Part shown: one piece after another, positions 33,117-42,077 of the stretch
How positions within the stretch are numbered: position 1 is the first letter of the stretch
How the letters are laid out: each line of letters begins with the position of its first letter
Source of the DNA: Lactiplantibacillus songbeiensis
GTDB lineage: Bacteria; Bacillota; Bacilli; Lactobacillales; Lactobacillaceae
Assembly (NCBI RefSeq): GCF_005405125.1
Contig: NZ_BJDL01000030.1
Span: 1 to 49,667 of the forward strand
Length of the DNA: 49,667 bases
Reading direction: 5' to 3'
Notes under the pieces: model-generated
The model's database searches: none
Seen by the model: only the letters and a program-made list of their open reading frames with translations
What the model was told of the DNA's origin: nothing
Program-made: the position numbers and the translations under genes

Positions 33117-34646
33117 ATGGCAGCAAAACTTTTTGGCATTATGATGATCAATGTACAAAGCATCGAGCTTTCCATCGTTAACTTGCGAACGCTAAAGCAA
33201 GTTGAACGAGTGCGCTCGGATGTGTCCCTCGGGGAAGATATCTATGATCAACACACAATTGATTATGATTCAGTCGAACAAGCGACCCAAGCCCTGACTG
33301 GTTTTATTCAGATCATTCATGATTATGGCGTTGAAGACTATCATCTATGGGGATCGTGGTCACTGTCAACAGCCGACAATGCCGATTACATTCAAGATCA
33401 ATTACTCGTCCGAACGGGGCTCAAGATTGACTGGTTATCCAACAGTCAAGAGACCTACTTGCGGTCAGCGGCCGTTGCGGTTAACTTTCCAAAGTTCAAA
33501 CAAGTCATTCAACAACCTACCTACTTATTAGGGATTAACTCTGGGAGCGTTGGCATTTCACATTACAATCACGGCAATTTTAGCTTTTCACGGAGCCTGC
33601 GCTTAGGCCCCGTTCGCATCGCCGAAGTCTTGGAAGACCTCCAATCAACGGTACCTAATTATGTCGAAGTCTTAGATGATTATATTTCTAGCGAAATTGC
33701 GGACTTTGGTCGCTTCTTGCCGGCCACTAACCACCAGCCAAGCAACGTCGTCATGTTAGGGGTTGCCCCATTTTCAAACCTCTTTCAGCAACAAACAACC
33801 AAAGCTGGCGTGACTGAAATGACCAAGACTGACTTTCAAGCCCTCTACAATGATGTCATCAATGCCTCCGATCAGTACTTAATGGATAAATACGAAGTTG
33901 ATGAGAACGATGTCCACTTTATTGTGCCCGAACTCTTGTTAATCAACGAACTATTACAACTGACCAACGCTGAAACGATTTGGCTGGGGAACGTCACCGT
34001 TTTAGATGGCTTAATCATTCAAGAGGCCGTCAAGTTAGGTTATAAGAAGTATAACTTCAACGACCAGATTGTGACAGCAGCAACCAACTTGGCCAACCGC
34101 TACAATGTTGAACCCAAACATCGCGACTTGGTCACCAAATTCTCACTACATTTATTCGACCAACTCAAACCACTGCATCACTTAGGCAAGCGTGACCGAC
34201 TCCTCTTACAAGTCGCCGCCATTGTCCATGATGTCGGTAGTTATATCGACCCGCATCAACATTATATGCATTCAGATTATATCTTACGGGCAACGGAAAT
34301 CACGGGTCTGACGAACGACGAAAAACAAATTATCGCCACAATTGCCCGCTATCACAGTGCGCAGACGCCATCTAAAGATATCAAGCATTTTGAGCATATG
34401 ACGCTTGAACAACGCCTCGTTATCTCAAAATTGTCCGCAATTTTGCGGATTGCGGACGCTTTAGATGATGGTCGCCAACAAAAGATTACTAAAATCTCTG
34501 TCTCTATAAAAAATCCAAAAGTCATCATTACGTGTTACTCACATGATGACCTGTTTCTAGAAAACTGGGTGTTCTCGCAAAAAGCCGAATTTTTCAAGGA
34601 GGTTTTTGGCCTGACACCGGTAATTAAACGTCGGGGGGTACGTTAA
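33117..34646 (+). CDS. Ppx/GppA-like protein fused to an HD-type phosphohydrolase domain
   Basis: A 509-residue protein. Residues 1-290 have the Ppx/GppA (actin-like) layout but with weak phosphate motifs (LGINSGSVGISHYNHGNFSF in place of DTGGGSTE). Residues 320-500 form an HD-like domain (AAIVHDVGSYIDPHQHYMHS near residue 376), as in the C-terminal part of large exopolyphosphatases. It is probably an exopolyphosphatase or a regulator of polyphosphate length. GGGGGATAACC precedes the ATG, and its TAA overlaps the ppk ATG, so the two are coupled. Confidence 0.8.
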   Translation: MAAKLFGIMMINVQSIELSIVNLRTLKQVERVRSDVSLGEDIYDQHTIDYDSVEQATQALTGFIQIIHDYGVEDYHLWGSWSLSTADNADYIQDQLLVRTGLKIDWLSNSQETYLRSAAVAVNFPKFKQVIQQPTYLLGINSGSVGISHYNHGNFSFSRSLRLGPVRIAEVLEDLQSTVPNYVEVLDDYISSEIADFGRFLPATNHQPSNVVMLGVAPFSNLFQQQTTKAGVTEMTKTDFQALYNDVINASDQYLMDKYEVDENDVHFIVPELLLINELLQLTNAETIWLGNVTVLDGLIIQEAVKLGYKKYNFNDQIVTAATNLANRYNVEPKHRDLVTKFSLHLFDQLKPLHHLGKRDRLLLQVAAIVHDVGSYIDPHQHYMHSDYILRATEITGLTNDEKQIIATIARYHSAQTPSKDIKHFEHMTLEQRLVISKLSAILRIADALDDGRQQKITKISVSIKNPKVIITCYSHDDLFLENWVFSQKAEFFKEVFGLTPVIKRRGVR

Positions 34647-36805
34647 TGATGAATTATCATAAGGAAAGTTATTACACCAATCGAGAACTCAGTTGGATGG
34701 ACTTCAACTATCGTGTCTTGGAAGAAGCTCGCGATAAAGAGAATCCATTATTGGAACGTGTTCGCTTCTTAGGGATTACGCAAAGTAATCTTGATGAATT
34801 CTTCACCGTCCGGGTCGCTTCACTTCGCAAGTTGATGTCCGTCAACTACACCAAGCCAGACCCAGCCGGCCTAACACCGAGTGACCAAGTCGCCGCTATC
34901 AGTGCCGAAGCGCACGAAATGGTCAAGCGACAATATAACACTTTGAATCGCTCACTGTTGCCGTTACTTGAACAACACGATATTCGCTTATTAACCATGG
35001 CAGATTTAACAAGTGAACAATATACGTTCGTTAAGAACTACTTTGACGATGAACTCTATCCAGCCTTAACCCCGATGGCGGACGATTCATCGCGGCCGTT
35101 CCCATTCATCGGTAACAATACGTTGAATATTGCGTTACGCATTTATAAAAATGGCAATAAAAAAGACCGCAAATTTGCGACCGTGCAAGTTCCCGATGTT
35201 TTCCCACGAGTCGTGGTTTTACCTGGGGCTGAAAATCGGTTTATCTTAATCGAAGATATCATCAAAGCCTTTGTCGGTTCCCTCTTCATTAACTACACCG
35301 TTAAAGAGACCAGTGCCTATCGGGTCATTCGTGACTTGGACTTAGATGTGGCTGAAGAAGATACGTCCGATTTATTGAAAGAAGTCCAAAAGCAACTCAA
35401 AATGCGGGAACGCGGGAAGGTTATGCGCCTAGAAGTTGAAAAGAGCATGAGCAAACACCAGCGGACCCGGCTATCCAAAGCATTAGGCAGTACTGAAAGC
35501 GCACTTTACGTGGTTAATGGGCCACTGAACTTGACGTTCTTATCTAAGCTTGTCAAAGCCGTGACCGGCCATGATGATTTGAATTATCCGAAGTATCACG
35601 CTTACTACCCGGCTGTTTACCGGGAAAAGTCAATTTTCGACTTAATCAAAGACCATGATATTCTCATGCAATATCCTTACGATGATTTCCAGCCCGTCGT
35701 GGACTTTATTCATGAAGCCGCCGAAGATAAAAATGTCTTAGCCATTAAGATGACCCTCTACCGGGTTTCTGCCGACTCCCCCATTATTAAATACTTGGGC
35801 CAAGCCGCCCAGAACGGAAAGCAAGTCACTGTTTTGGTCGAAGTTAAAGCCCGTTTCGATGAAGAGAATAACGTCCATTGGGCTAAAAAGCTGGAAGAAA
35901 TGGGTTGCCATGTCATTTATGGCCTCATCGGCTTGAAGACTCATTGTAAATTAGCGTTAGTCGTGCGGCGTGAAAATGAAGGCATCAAGCGCTACATGCA
36001 CATGGGGACTGGGAACTACAACGATGTGACCGCCCACTTCTATACCGACCTCGGCTTATTTACCGCTGATACTGATATGGGGATCGATGCGTCCAACATT
36101 TTCAATATGTTGTCCGGTTATTCCGAACCGCCTTATTTCCACAAATTGCATATTTCTCCCGACGGTATTCGCGACTTCATTAATGAAAAGCTGGACGCGG
36201 AGATTGCCATTGCCAAGGCTGGTCGGCCAGCCTTGGTCAAGATGAAGATGAACTCGCTTTCTGATCCGCAAATTATCAGCAAACTCTATGAAGCTTCCCA
36301 CGCTGGCGTTAAGATCCAATTAATCGTGCGCGGTATTTGCTGCTTAAAGACGGGCATCAAGGGGATTTCCGATAACATTGAGTTACATTCAATCATCGGG
36401 CGCTTATTGGAACATAGCCGGATCTACTACTTCAGTAACGATGGCGAGCCACAAATCTACTTGTCGAGTGCCGATATGATGACCCGGAACTTAAATCGCC
36501 GGGTTGAATTGCTCTTCCCACTCTTACAGCCTGAAATCAGCAAACGGGCTATGGAAATTTTTGAGACGATGTGGCACGATACGGTCAAGACACGGATCTT
36601 ACAACCAGACGACACCTTCTTGAAGTGTGACCGTCGCGGCTTACCGAACTTGGATTCACAAGCTACCTTTATTAAGCAGGCTGAAGACCGGGTTGCGGCT
36701 GATCATGCCACCCCGACGCCAACGAGTACAGCCCATCAATTTATTCCAATGATGAGTCCGAAAAATGAACCAGATCCGTTACATGATGATGGAGGTGATC
36801 AATAA
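34646..36805 (+). CDS. ppk: Polyphosphate kinase 1
   Basis: A 719-residue PPK1 that makes polyphosphate from ATP reversibly at the membrane. All four domains are present. The autophosphorylated histidine lies in RYMHMGTGNYNDVTAHFYTD near residue 452 and the second histidine in LEHSRIYYFSN near residue 590. N-terminal RELSWMDFNYRVLEEARD is the family start. Usual length about 690-720. It sits between two Ppx-type genes with a one-base overlap before and a two-base gap after. Confidence 0.95.
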   Translation: MMNYHKESYYTNRELSWMDFNYRVLEEARDKENPLLERVRFLGITQSNLDEFFTVRVASLRKLMSVNYTKPDPAGLTPSDQVAAISAEAHEMVKRQYNTLNRSLLPLLEQHDIRLLTMADLTSEQYTFVKNYFDDELYPALTPMADDSSRPFPFIGNNTLNIALRIYKNGNKKDRKFATVQVPDVFPRVVVLPGAENRFILIEDIIKAFVGSLFINYTVKETSAYRVIRDLDLDVAEEDTSDLLKEVQKQLKMRERGKVMRLEVEKSMSKHQRTRLSKALGSTESALYVVNGPLNLTFLSKLVKAVTGHDDLNYPKYHAYYPAVYREKSIFDLIKDHDILMQYPYDDFQPVVDFIHEAAEDKNVLAIKMTLYRVSADSPIIKYLGQAAQNGKQVTVLVEVKARFDEENNVHWAKKLEEMGCHVIYGLIGLKTHCKLALVVRRENEGIKRYMHMGTGNYNDVTAHFYTDLGLFTADTDMGIDASNIFNMLSGYSEPPYFHKLHISPDGIRDFINEKLDAEIAIAKAGRPALVKMKMNSLSDPQIISKLYEASHAGVKIQLIVRGICCLKTGIKGISDNIELHSIIGRLLEHSRIYYFSNDGEPQIYLSSADMMTRNLNRRVELLFPLLQPEISKRAMEIFETMWHDTVKTRILQPDDTFLKCDRRGLPNLDSQATFIKQAEDRVAADHATPTPTSTAHQFIPMMSPKNEPDPLHDDGGDQ

Positions 36806-36807
36806 GT

Positions 36808-37761
36808 ATGGAAAATTTTGCAGTAATTGATCTAGGATCCAACTCGTGTCGCATGACTGTGACCCAGATTCATGACGATGGCGGCTATACAGTCACGCAT
36901 CGGCTTAAAGAGATGGTGCGTTTATCTGAAAATGAAAACGTGACGGAGCTACCAACTTTACAACCAGCCGCCATCGAACGGACCATTGCGGCTTTGAAAT
37001 CCTTTAAAACCATCTATGATCAATTGCCTAACCTGACGCTAAAAGCGTTAGCGACTGCGGCGACGCGTAAAGCCACTAATCAGAAGAAATTCTTGAAACA
37101 AGTCAAGACGGAACTCGGCTTAGACATCGAAGTCATTCCCGGGACGACTGAGGCCTATTATGATTACTTAGGCGTCGTTAACACCTTACCGACCACTAAC
37201 TGTGTCATGATGGATACCGGCGGCGGTAGTTGTGAATTGGTGCTAATGATCAACGGCCAAGCTAAACATTTAGTGAGCTTACCGATTGGTGCTGTCAGTT
37301 TATCCGAAAAGTTTCAACTAGGCGACGCTATTCCGGCCAATGCCCTGTTTAAGGCTATGACCTTCGTTGATAAATTATTCAACAGCGTTTGGTGGCTGCG
37401 CAATGGTCTCAATCTCCCTTTAGTTTGTTTAGGGGGCAGTAATCGGACCTTAGCTAAAATCAATCGCCGCCAGAATAACTTTCTCGACTTTGAAGATATT
37501 CACGGTTACCGGTTGAAAGATACGGCAATTTACAAGACTTTCGATGATGTCCTCACTCAAGATGCTGTTGGCCGCGCAAAAATTCCGGGTCTAGCCAAGG
37601 ATCGCGCCGATATCATCGTCGGTGGGATGGTGCCAGCCATTACCTTAATGCGTTATTTGGATTCTGACCGCATGATTTTCTCACAAAATGGCTTACGCGA
37701 AGGCGTTCTCTTTGAACACCTGACTGCGTTAGCAGAACAAAATAGTAAGGTCAGTGAATAA
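36808..37761 (+). CDS. ppx: Exopolyphosphatase, Ppx/GppA family
   Basis: A 317-residue single-domain (two actin-like lobes) Ppx/GppA protein. Phosphate 1 motif VIDLGSNSCRMTV lies at residues 6-18, the phosphate 2 motif MDTGGGSCELVLM near residue 132, and the catalytic Glu in PGTTEAYYDYLG near residue 112. It degrades polyphosphate from the end, or hydrolyses pppGpp. The start ATG follows GGAGGTGATCAATAAGT, whose ribosome site is inside the ppk 3' end. The operon thus codes for synthesis and two different breakdown or control proteins. Confidence 0.9.
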   Translation: MENFAVIDLGSNSCRMTVTQIHDDGGYTVTHRLKEMVRLSENENVTELPTLQPAAIERTIAALKSFKTIYDQLPNLTLKALATAATRKATNQKKFLKQVKTELGLDIEVIPGTTEAYYDYLGVVNTLPTTNCVMMDTGGGSCELVLMINGQAKHLVSLPIGAVSLSEKFQLGDAIPANALFKAMTFVDKLFNSVWWLRNGLNLPLVCLGGSNRTLAKINRRQNNFLDFEDIHGYRLKDTAIYKTFDDVLTQDAVGRAKIPGLAKDRADIIVGGMVPAITLMRYLDSDRMIFSQNGLREGVLFEHLTALAEQNSKVSE

Positions 37762-37799
37762 TCCACTGATTCCAGATCAACAAATGAGTTAACTTGGAA

Positions 37800-37838
37800 T
37801 TGCCACTCTGGTTGGACCAGCATCGGCTGGAACGTGGC
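37800..37838 (-). repeat. Family A remnant, copy A9
   Basis: Only one arm (TTGCCACTCTGGTTGG, then CATCGGCTGGAACGTGG) is left; it is followed by TAACTAACGCCG, which resembles the other end of the element. The internal hairpins are deleted. Confidence 0.7.
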
Positions 37839-37870
37839 AGTTTTAACTAACGCCGTATCAACAAAACAAT

Positions 37871-37927
37871 AAAAAGCAGTCGTCAGTAAAGGCCCCATTA
37901 GAAGGGACTTACTGACGACTGCTTTTA
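37871..37927. terminator. Bidirectional terminator of the polyphosphate operon
   Basis: AAAAGCAGTCGTCAGTAA pairs with TTACTGACGACTGCTTTT around an 18-base loop, with A and T runs on both sides. Confidence 0.88.
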
Positions 37928-37938
37928 TCTAATCTGCT

Positions 37939-38142
37939 TTAATGCTTATGCTGGTCTTGTTGATCCTGATGCCAACTCGTCGGACTCCATAATTGGCCCT
38001 CCATCGAGCCACGTAAACTTTCAATCTCGGCTTGTTGGTCATCGATTGTTTTAATAATGCCTGCAATTATGGCTTGATTTGCTGGTGTCTGTAACTTTTT
38101 TAACTCTTGGATCGCCCATGTCGCTTGATCGGCTTCACTCAT
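37939..38142 (-). CDS. Small soluble protein, 67 residues, unknown
   Basis: ATG at 38142 follows GAAGGGCGGGGTAACC. The product MSEADQATWAIQELKKLQ, with helical TIDDQQAEIESLRG, ends in a Gln/His-rich tail (HQDQQDQHKH). A longer frame to 38244 exists but has no ribosome site and poor composition. Adjacent to the spx-type gene and on the same strand, so perhaps co-transcribed. Confidence 0.65.
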   Translation of the reverse strand: MSEADQATWAIQELKKLQTPANQAIIAGIIKTIDDQQAEIESLRGSMEGQLWSPTSWHQDQQDQHKH

Positions 38143-38262
38143 GGTTACCCCGCCCTTCATCTTTGCTGATATCAATTGTACGCAATTTAAGACTATCTGC
38201 CAAACTTTTCGCTTGTAACAAAAAAGGATCGCGCTTATGCACAATCCTCTCGCTCTCGGTGC

Positions 38263-38685
38263 CTACCCAACTGCTTGTTGGTCGTCATCATATAGCTTTT
38301 GTTGAATCTCACGTAATTCTGACTTACGCACTGAACGTGGCAAAAATGCCCGAATATCTTCTTCGTTATAACCGATTTGTAAACGACGCCCATCATAGAT
38401 GATTGGCCGTTTTAAGAGTTGTGGTTTTTCGACTAATAAATCTAACAGCTGATTAAAGCCTAATTCTGACAAGTCGATGTGCAATGCCTTGAAAGCCTTG
38501 GACCGCGTTGAAACAATGTCCTCGAAGCCGTTTTCCGTTAGCCGGAGGATCTGTTTCAATTCATCGCGATCTAGCGGGTTCGCAATAATGTCGCGTTCAT
38601 TGAAGGGAATGCCATTAGCAACCAACCATGCCCGTGCACTACGGCTTGACTTGCTAGATGTTGAATAATATAAATTTACTGTCAC
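38263..38685 (-). CDS. Spx/ArsC-family protein lacking the CXXC redox switch
   Basis: A 140-residue Spx-type protein. Spx binds the RNA polymerase alpha C-terminal domain and switches disulfide-stress genes through Cys10/Cys13. Here the same positions read YSTSSKSSRSARAWL: both cysteines are serine (S11, S14). The rest of the fold (GIPFNERDI, LLKRPIIYDGRRLQIGYNE) is kept, so it is a paralogue that likely works without redox control. GTG start at 38685 with GGAGGAATTCATC upstream. Lactobacilli carry several Spx paralogues; which one this is cannot be told. Confidence 0.85.
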   Translation of the reverse strand: MTVNLYYSTSSKSSRSARAWLVANGIPFNERDIIANPLDRDELKQILRLTENGFEDIVSTRSKAFKALHIDLSELGFNQLLDLLVEKPQLLKRPIIYDGRRLQIGYNEEDIRAFLPRSVRKSELREIQQKLYDDDQQAVG

Positions 38686-38845
38686 GATGAATTCCTCCTA
38701 AGTTTACAGTAAGTGGTTTTAACACTTACTTTTATATAGTAAGTATACGTTGTTAGTCAATAATAGTCAAGGTTTGTCAGGAAACTTTTTCATATTGATT
38801 TAATGAAGAAAGTTTGATGGTTTTGCGAACCACGTCACTGGCCAC

Positions 38846-38874
38846 AAAAGCGGTATCTCAATTGTGAGATACCG
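38846..38874 (-). terminator. Terminator of the tRNA-Asn gene
   Basis: On the minus strand GCGGTATCTCA pairs with TGAGATACCGC around a 3-base loop, then TTTTG. Confidence 0.8.
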
Positions 38875-38897
38875 CCAAACCAACTAATATTGACTGA

Positions 38898-38969
38898 CTG
38901 CCCGGGCTGGGATCGAACCAGCGACCTCTTGATTAACAGTCAATTATTCTACCGCTGAACTACCGGGCA
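38898..38969 (-). tRNA. tRNA-Asn (anticodon GTT)
   Basis: 72 nt cloverleaf: acceptor TGCCCGG/CCGGGCA, D arm GTTC/GAAT with GG in the loop, anticodon loop CTGTTAA, T arm GCTGG/CCAGC with loop TTCGATC, discriminator G. The CCA end is not encoded. The first pair of the anticodon stem is A-G (mispaired). A promoter and a terminator frame it as a single tRNA gene. Confidence 0.92.
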
Positions 38970-38985
38970 ATTTTGCTACTCAATA

Positions 38986-39015
38986 GTTATAACACATTGT
39001 GCCATTGAAATACAA
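38986..39015 (-). promoter_or_regulatory. tRNA-Asn promoter
   Basis: On the minus strand TTGTAT (plus 39010-39015) and TATAAC (plus 38986-38991), 18 bases apart. Confidence 0.55.
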
Positions 39016-39136
39016 TCTTTTTTTAATTTTTCACCATTTTTTCTCATTGTAGTTCAGCTTAAAACGTAAAAGCACCTGATAATTAGCAAGCCATTCACAG
39101 GTTGCGCAAAATATTTTCGCAACTAACTTATAACAA

Positions 39137-39931
39137 TTACTTAACCGGCGTTAATAATCCCAGCCATGACATCACCGTAAAGTCTTGATCGTGCAATTGT
39201 TTTTGCAATTCATTGCGGATTTCAATCGGACTTAAGGTCGTGCGCAAATCAAAATAATAATCACCACGCTGATTGTGCATCGTTGGCAACCACTTGCCTA
39301 ACTTTGTTAAGCCACTGACATCTGGGGCTTGGGTCTGATGGTGAAATTGGATATGCAAGGTCGGCTGCCAAGTCGCTTGCCGGTCACCCGTCCGTTGTAT
39401 CAACTGGCAGACTTGCCGATGATAGCGTAAGGCTAAGCGGCCCCCCATAATCATGCCAACTAACATTAATCCGCCACCAAGTCCCAGCGCACCTAATAAT
39501 AAGTTTGTTAAGACCGCATTTGCGTTACCCTGTGCGCTCCCGAAAACGGCGGCACACATTAGTAACCATAACCCAATGACCCACGCATTCATCGAGTTAA
39601 TCGCTAAATCGCGTGCCCAACGCGTGACTTTTAAGCGTTCTTTGTCATCAGCCGTGACGACTCGCCGCCCAATAACCGGTTGTCCAGTATACACGACACC
39701 AACACCCAGCCGTTCATAGGTATAGCTCGTTAACGGCTTAAATTGCGCCGCTAATGGTTTTAATGCGACAACTGGTACATATTCAGTCATCACCGTTACA
39801 ACGTGCTCAGCAGGCTTAAACTGATAATGACAGCCCTTGACAGCTGTCAACTGCCAACCATGATGGGCCTGACGATTCAACCAACGACTTTCGGCTAATG
39901 ACCCTTTCAAAAAGAAACGTCTTTTTTGCAT
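39137..39931 (-). CDS. DUF2812-like membrane protein
   Basis: A 264-residue protein. The N-terminal 100 residues (RRFFLKGSLAESRWLNRQAH, then GWQLTAVKGCHYQFKP) match the DUF2812 pattern of an aromatic-rich cytosolic domain. Two membrane segments follow (about residues 108-130 and 140-160) and a soluble tail. In Firmicutes such proteins often lie beside PadR regulators; none is seen here. The ATG at 39931 was chosen because GGAGG lies eight bases upstream of it. Confidence 0.6.
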   Translation of the reverse strand: MQKRRFFLKGSLAESRWLNRQAHHGWQLTAVKGCHYQFKPAEHVVTVMTEYVPVVALKPLAAQFKPLTSYTYERLGVGVVYTGQPVIGRRVVTADDKERLKVTRWARDLAINSMNAWVIGLWLLMCAAVFGSAQGNANAVLTNLLLGALGLGGGLMLVGMIMGGRLALRYHRQVCQLIQRTGDRQATWQPTLHIQFHHQTQAPDVSGLTKLGKWLPTMHNQRGDYYFDLRTTLSPIEIRNELQKQLHDQDFTVMSWLGLLTPVK

Positions 39932-40193
39932 GCGCATCGCCTCCATTATGTGACCTGAAGCCTATCCAATAATTAGTTAAGGCCTTATTATATTCATATT
40001 GGTCTATTTTTCAATTATTTGATCACACGCTGATGATCCGGACAGAAAGCTTGATAATCAATAAAGTGTGTTTTGTTGACAATGGCAGCCCTTTCCTAAA
40101 GATTTGATTGGTCTAGGTTACCAACTTCATGAAGACCCCACTAATTGCTAGTTAATTGCTGTTAGACCTTATTTATTAAATTTCTTATATTTA

Positions 40194-40222
40194 TTCACAA
40201 ATCTAACAAATCATGCTAATCT
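40194..40222 (+). promoter_or_regulatory. glpK promoter with extended -10
   Basis: TTCACA at 40194-40199, 17 bases, TAATCT at 40217-40222 preceded by TGC. The rest of 39947-40193 holds nothing recognised. Confidence 0.6.
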
Positions 40223-40243
40223 TAAGCATAAATAGCGTTCAAT

Positions 40244-40257
40244 TAAAAGCGCTTTCA
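40244..40257. promoter_or_regulatory. cre (CcpA) site in the glpK leader
   Basis: TAAAAGCGCTTTCA fits the cre consensus at 13 of 14 positions. It lies about 15 bases after the expected transcription start, a position that blocks elongation. Confidence 0.7.
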
Positions 40258-40279
40258 ATACGACTAAAATAACTCATGA

Positions 40280-41809
<1,530 letters not shown>

Positions 41810-41815
41810 ATCAAA

Positions 41816-41863
41816 AAAGCCTAATAACGTGGACTTTCTAAGTTCATATTATTAGGCTTTTAT
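41816..41863 (+). terminator. glpK terminator
   Basis: AAAAGCCTAATAA pairs with TTATTAGGCTTTT around a loop of about 20 bases. Confidence 0.85.
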
Positions 41864-41891
41864 ATTTATAATTTTTAGCAGGAAAATACGA

Positions 41892-41981
41892 TTACCAGTA
41901 AAAGTAAATTAACCCTAAACAAATTAACAAGATAAAAATTAGTACAACCACTATAAATAGTTGCTTAATAAATTTATCCAT
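41892..41981 (-). CDS. Hydrophobic single-segment peptide, 29 residues
   Basis: Minus-strand ATG at 41981 follows AAGGAAGTTTTAG. The product starts MDKFIKQL, has one membrane segment of about 18 residues made of Ile, Val and Leu, and ends IYFYW. Its size and shape recall type I toxins and small regulatory membrane peptides, but there is no clear family match. It lies beyond the glpK terminator on the opposite strand. No terminator of its own was seen apart from the glpK hairpin. Confidence 0.5.
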   Translation of the reverse strand: MDKFIKQLFIVVVLIFILLICLGLIYFYW

Positions 41982-42077
41982 CTAAAACTTCCTTAATTTT
42001 ATTATTAATCAAGTGCACTCGCCACGTAGATAGTACAATGCAATTGCACGTAATTAAACTAGATGCATTTATCATTT

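Noticed and set aside
39100-39123. Palindrome TTGCGCAAAATATTTTCGCAA near the DUF2812-like gene
   Set aside because: It has no T run in either direction and no known operator matches, so it was not called a terminator or site.
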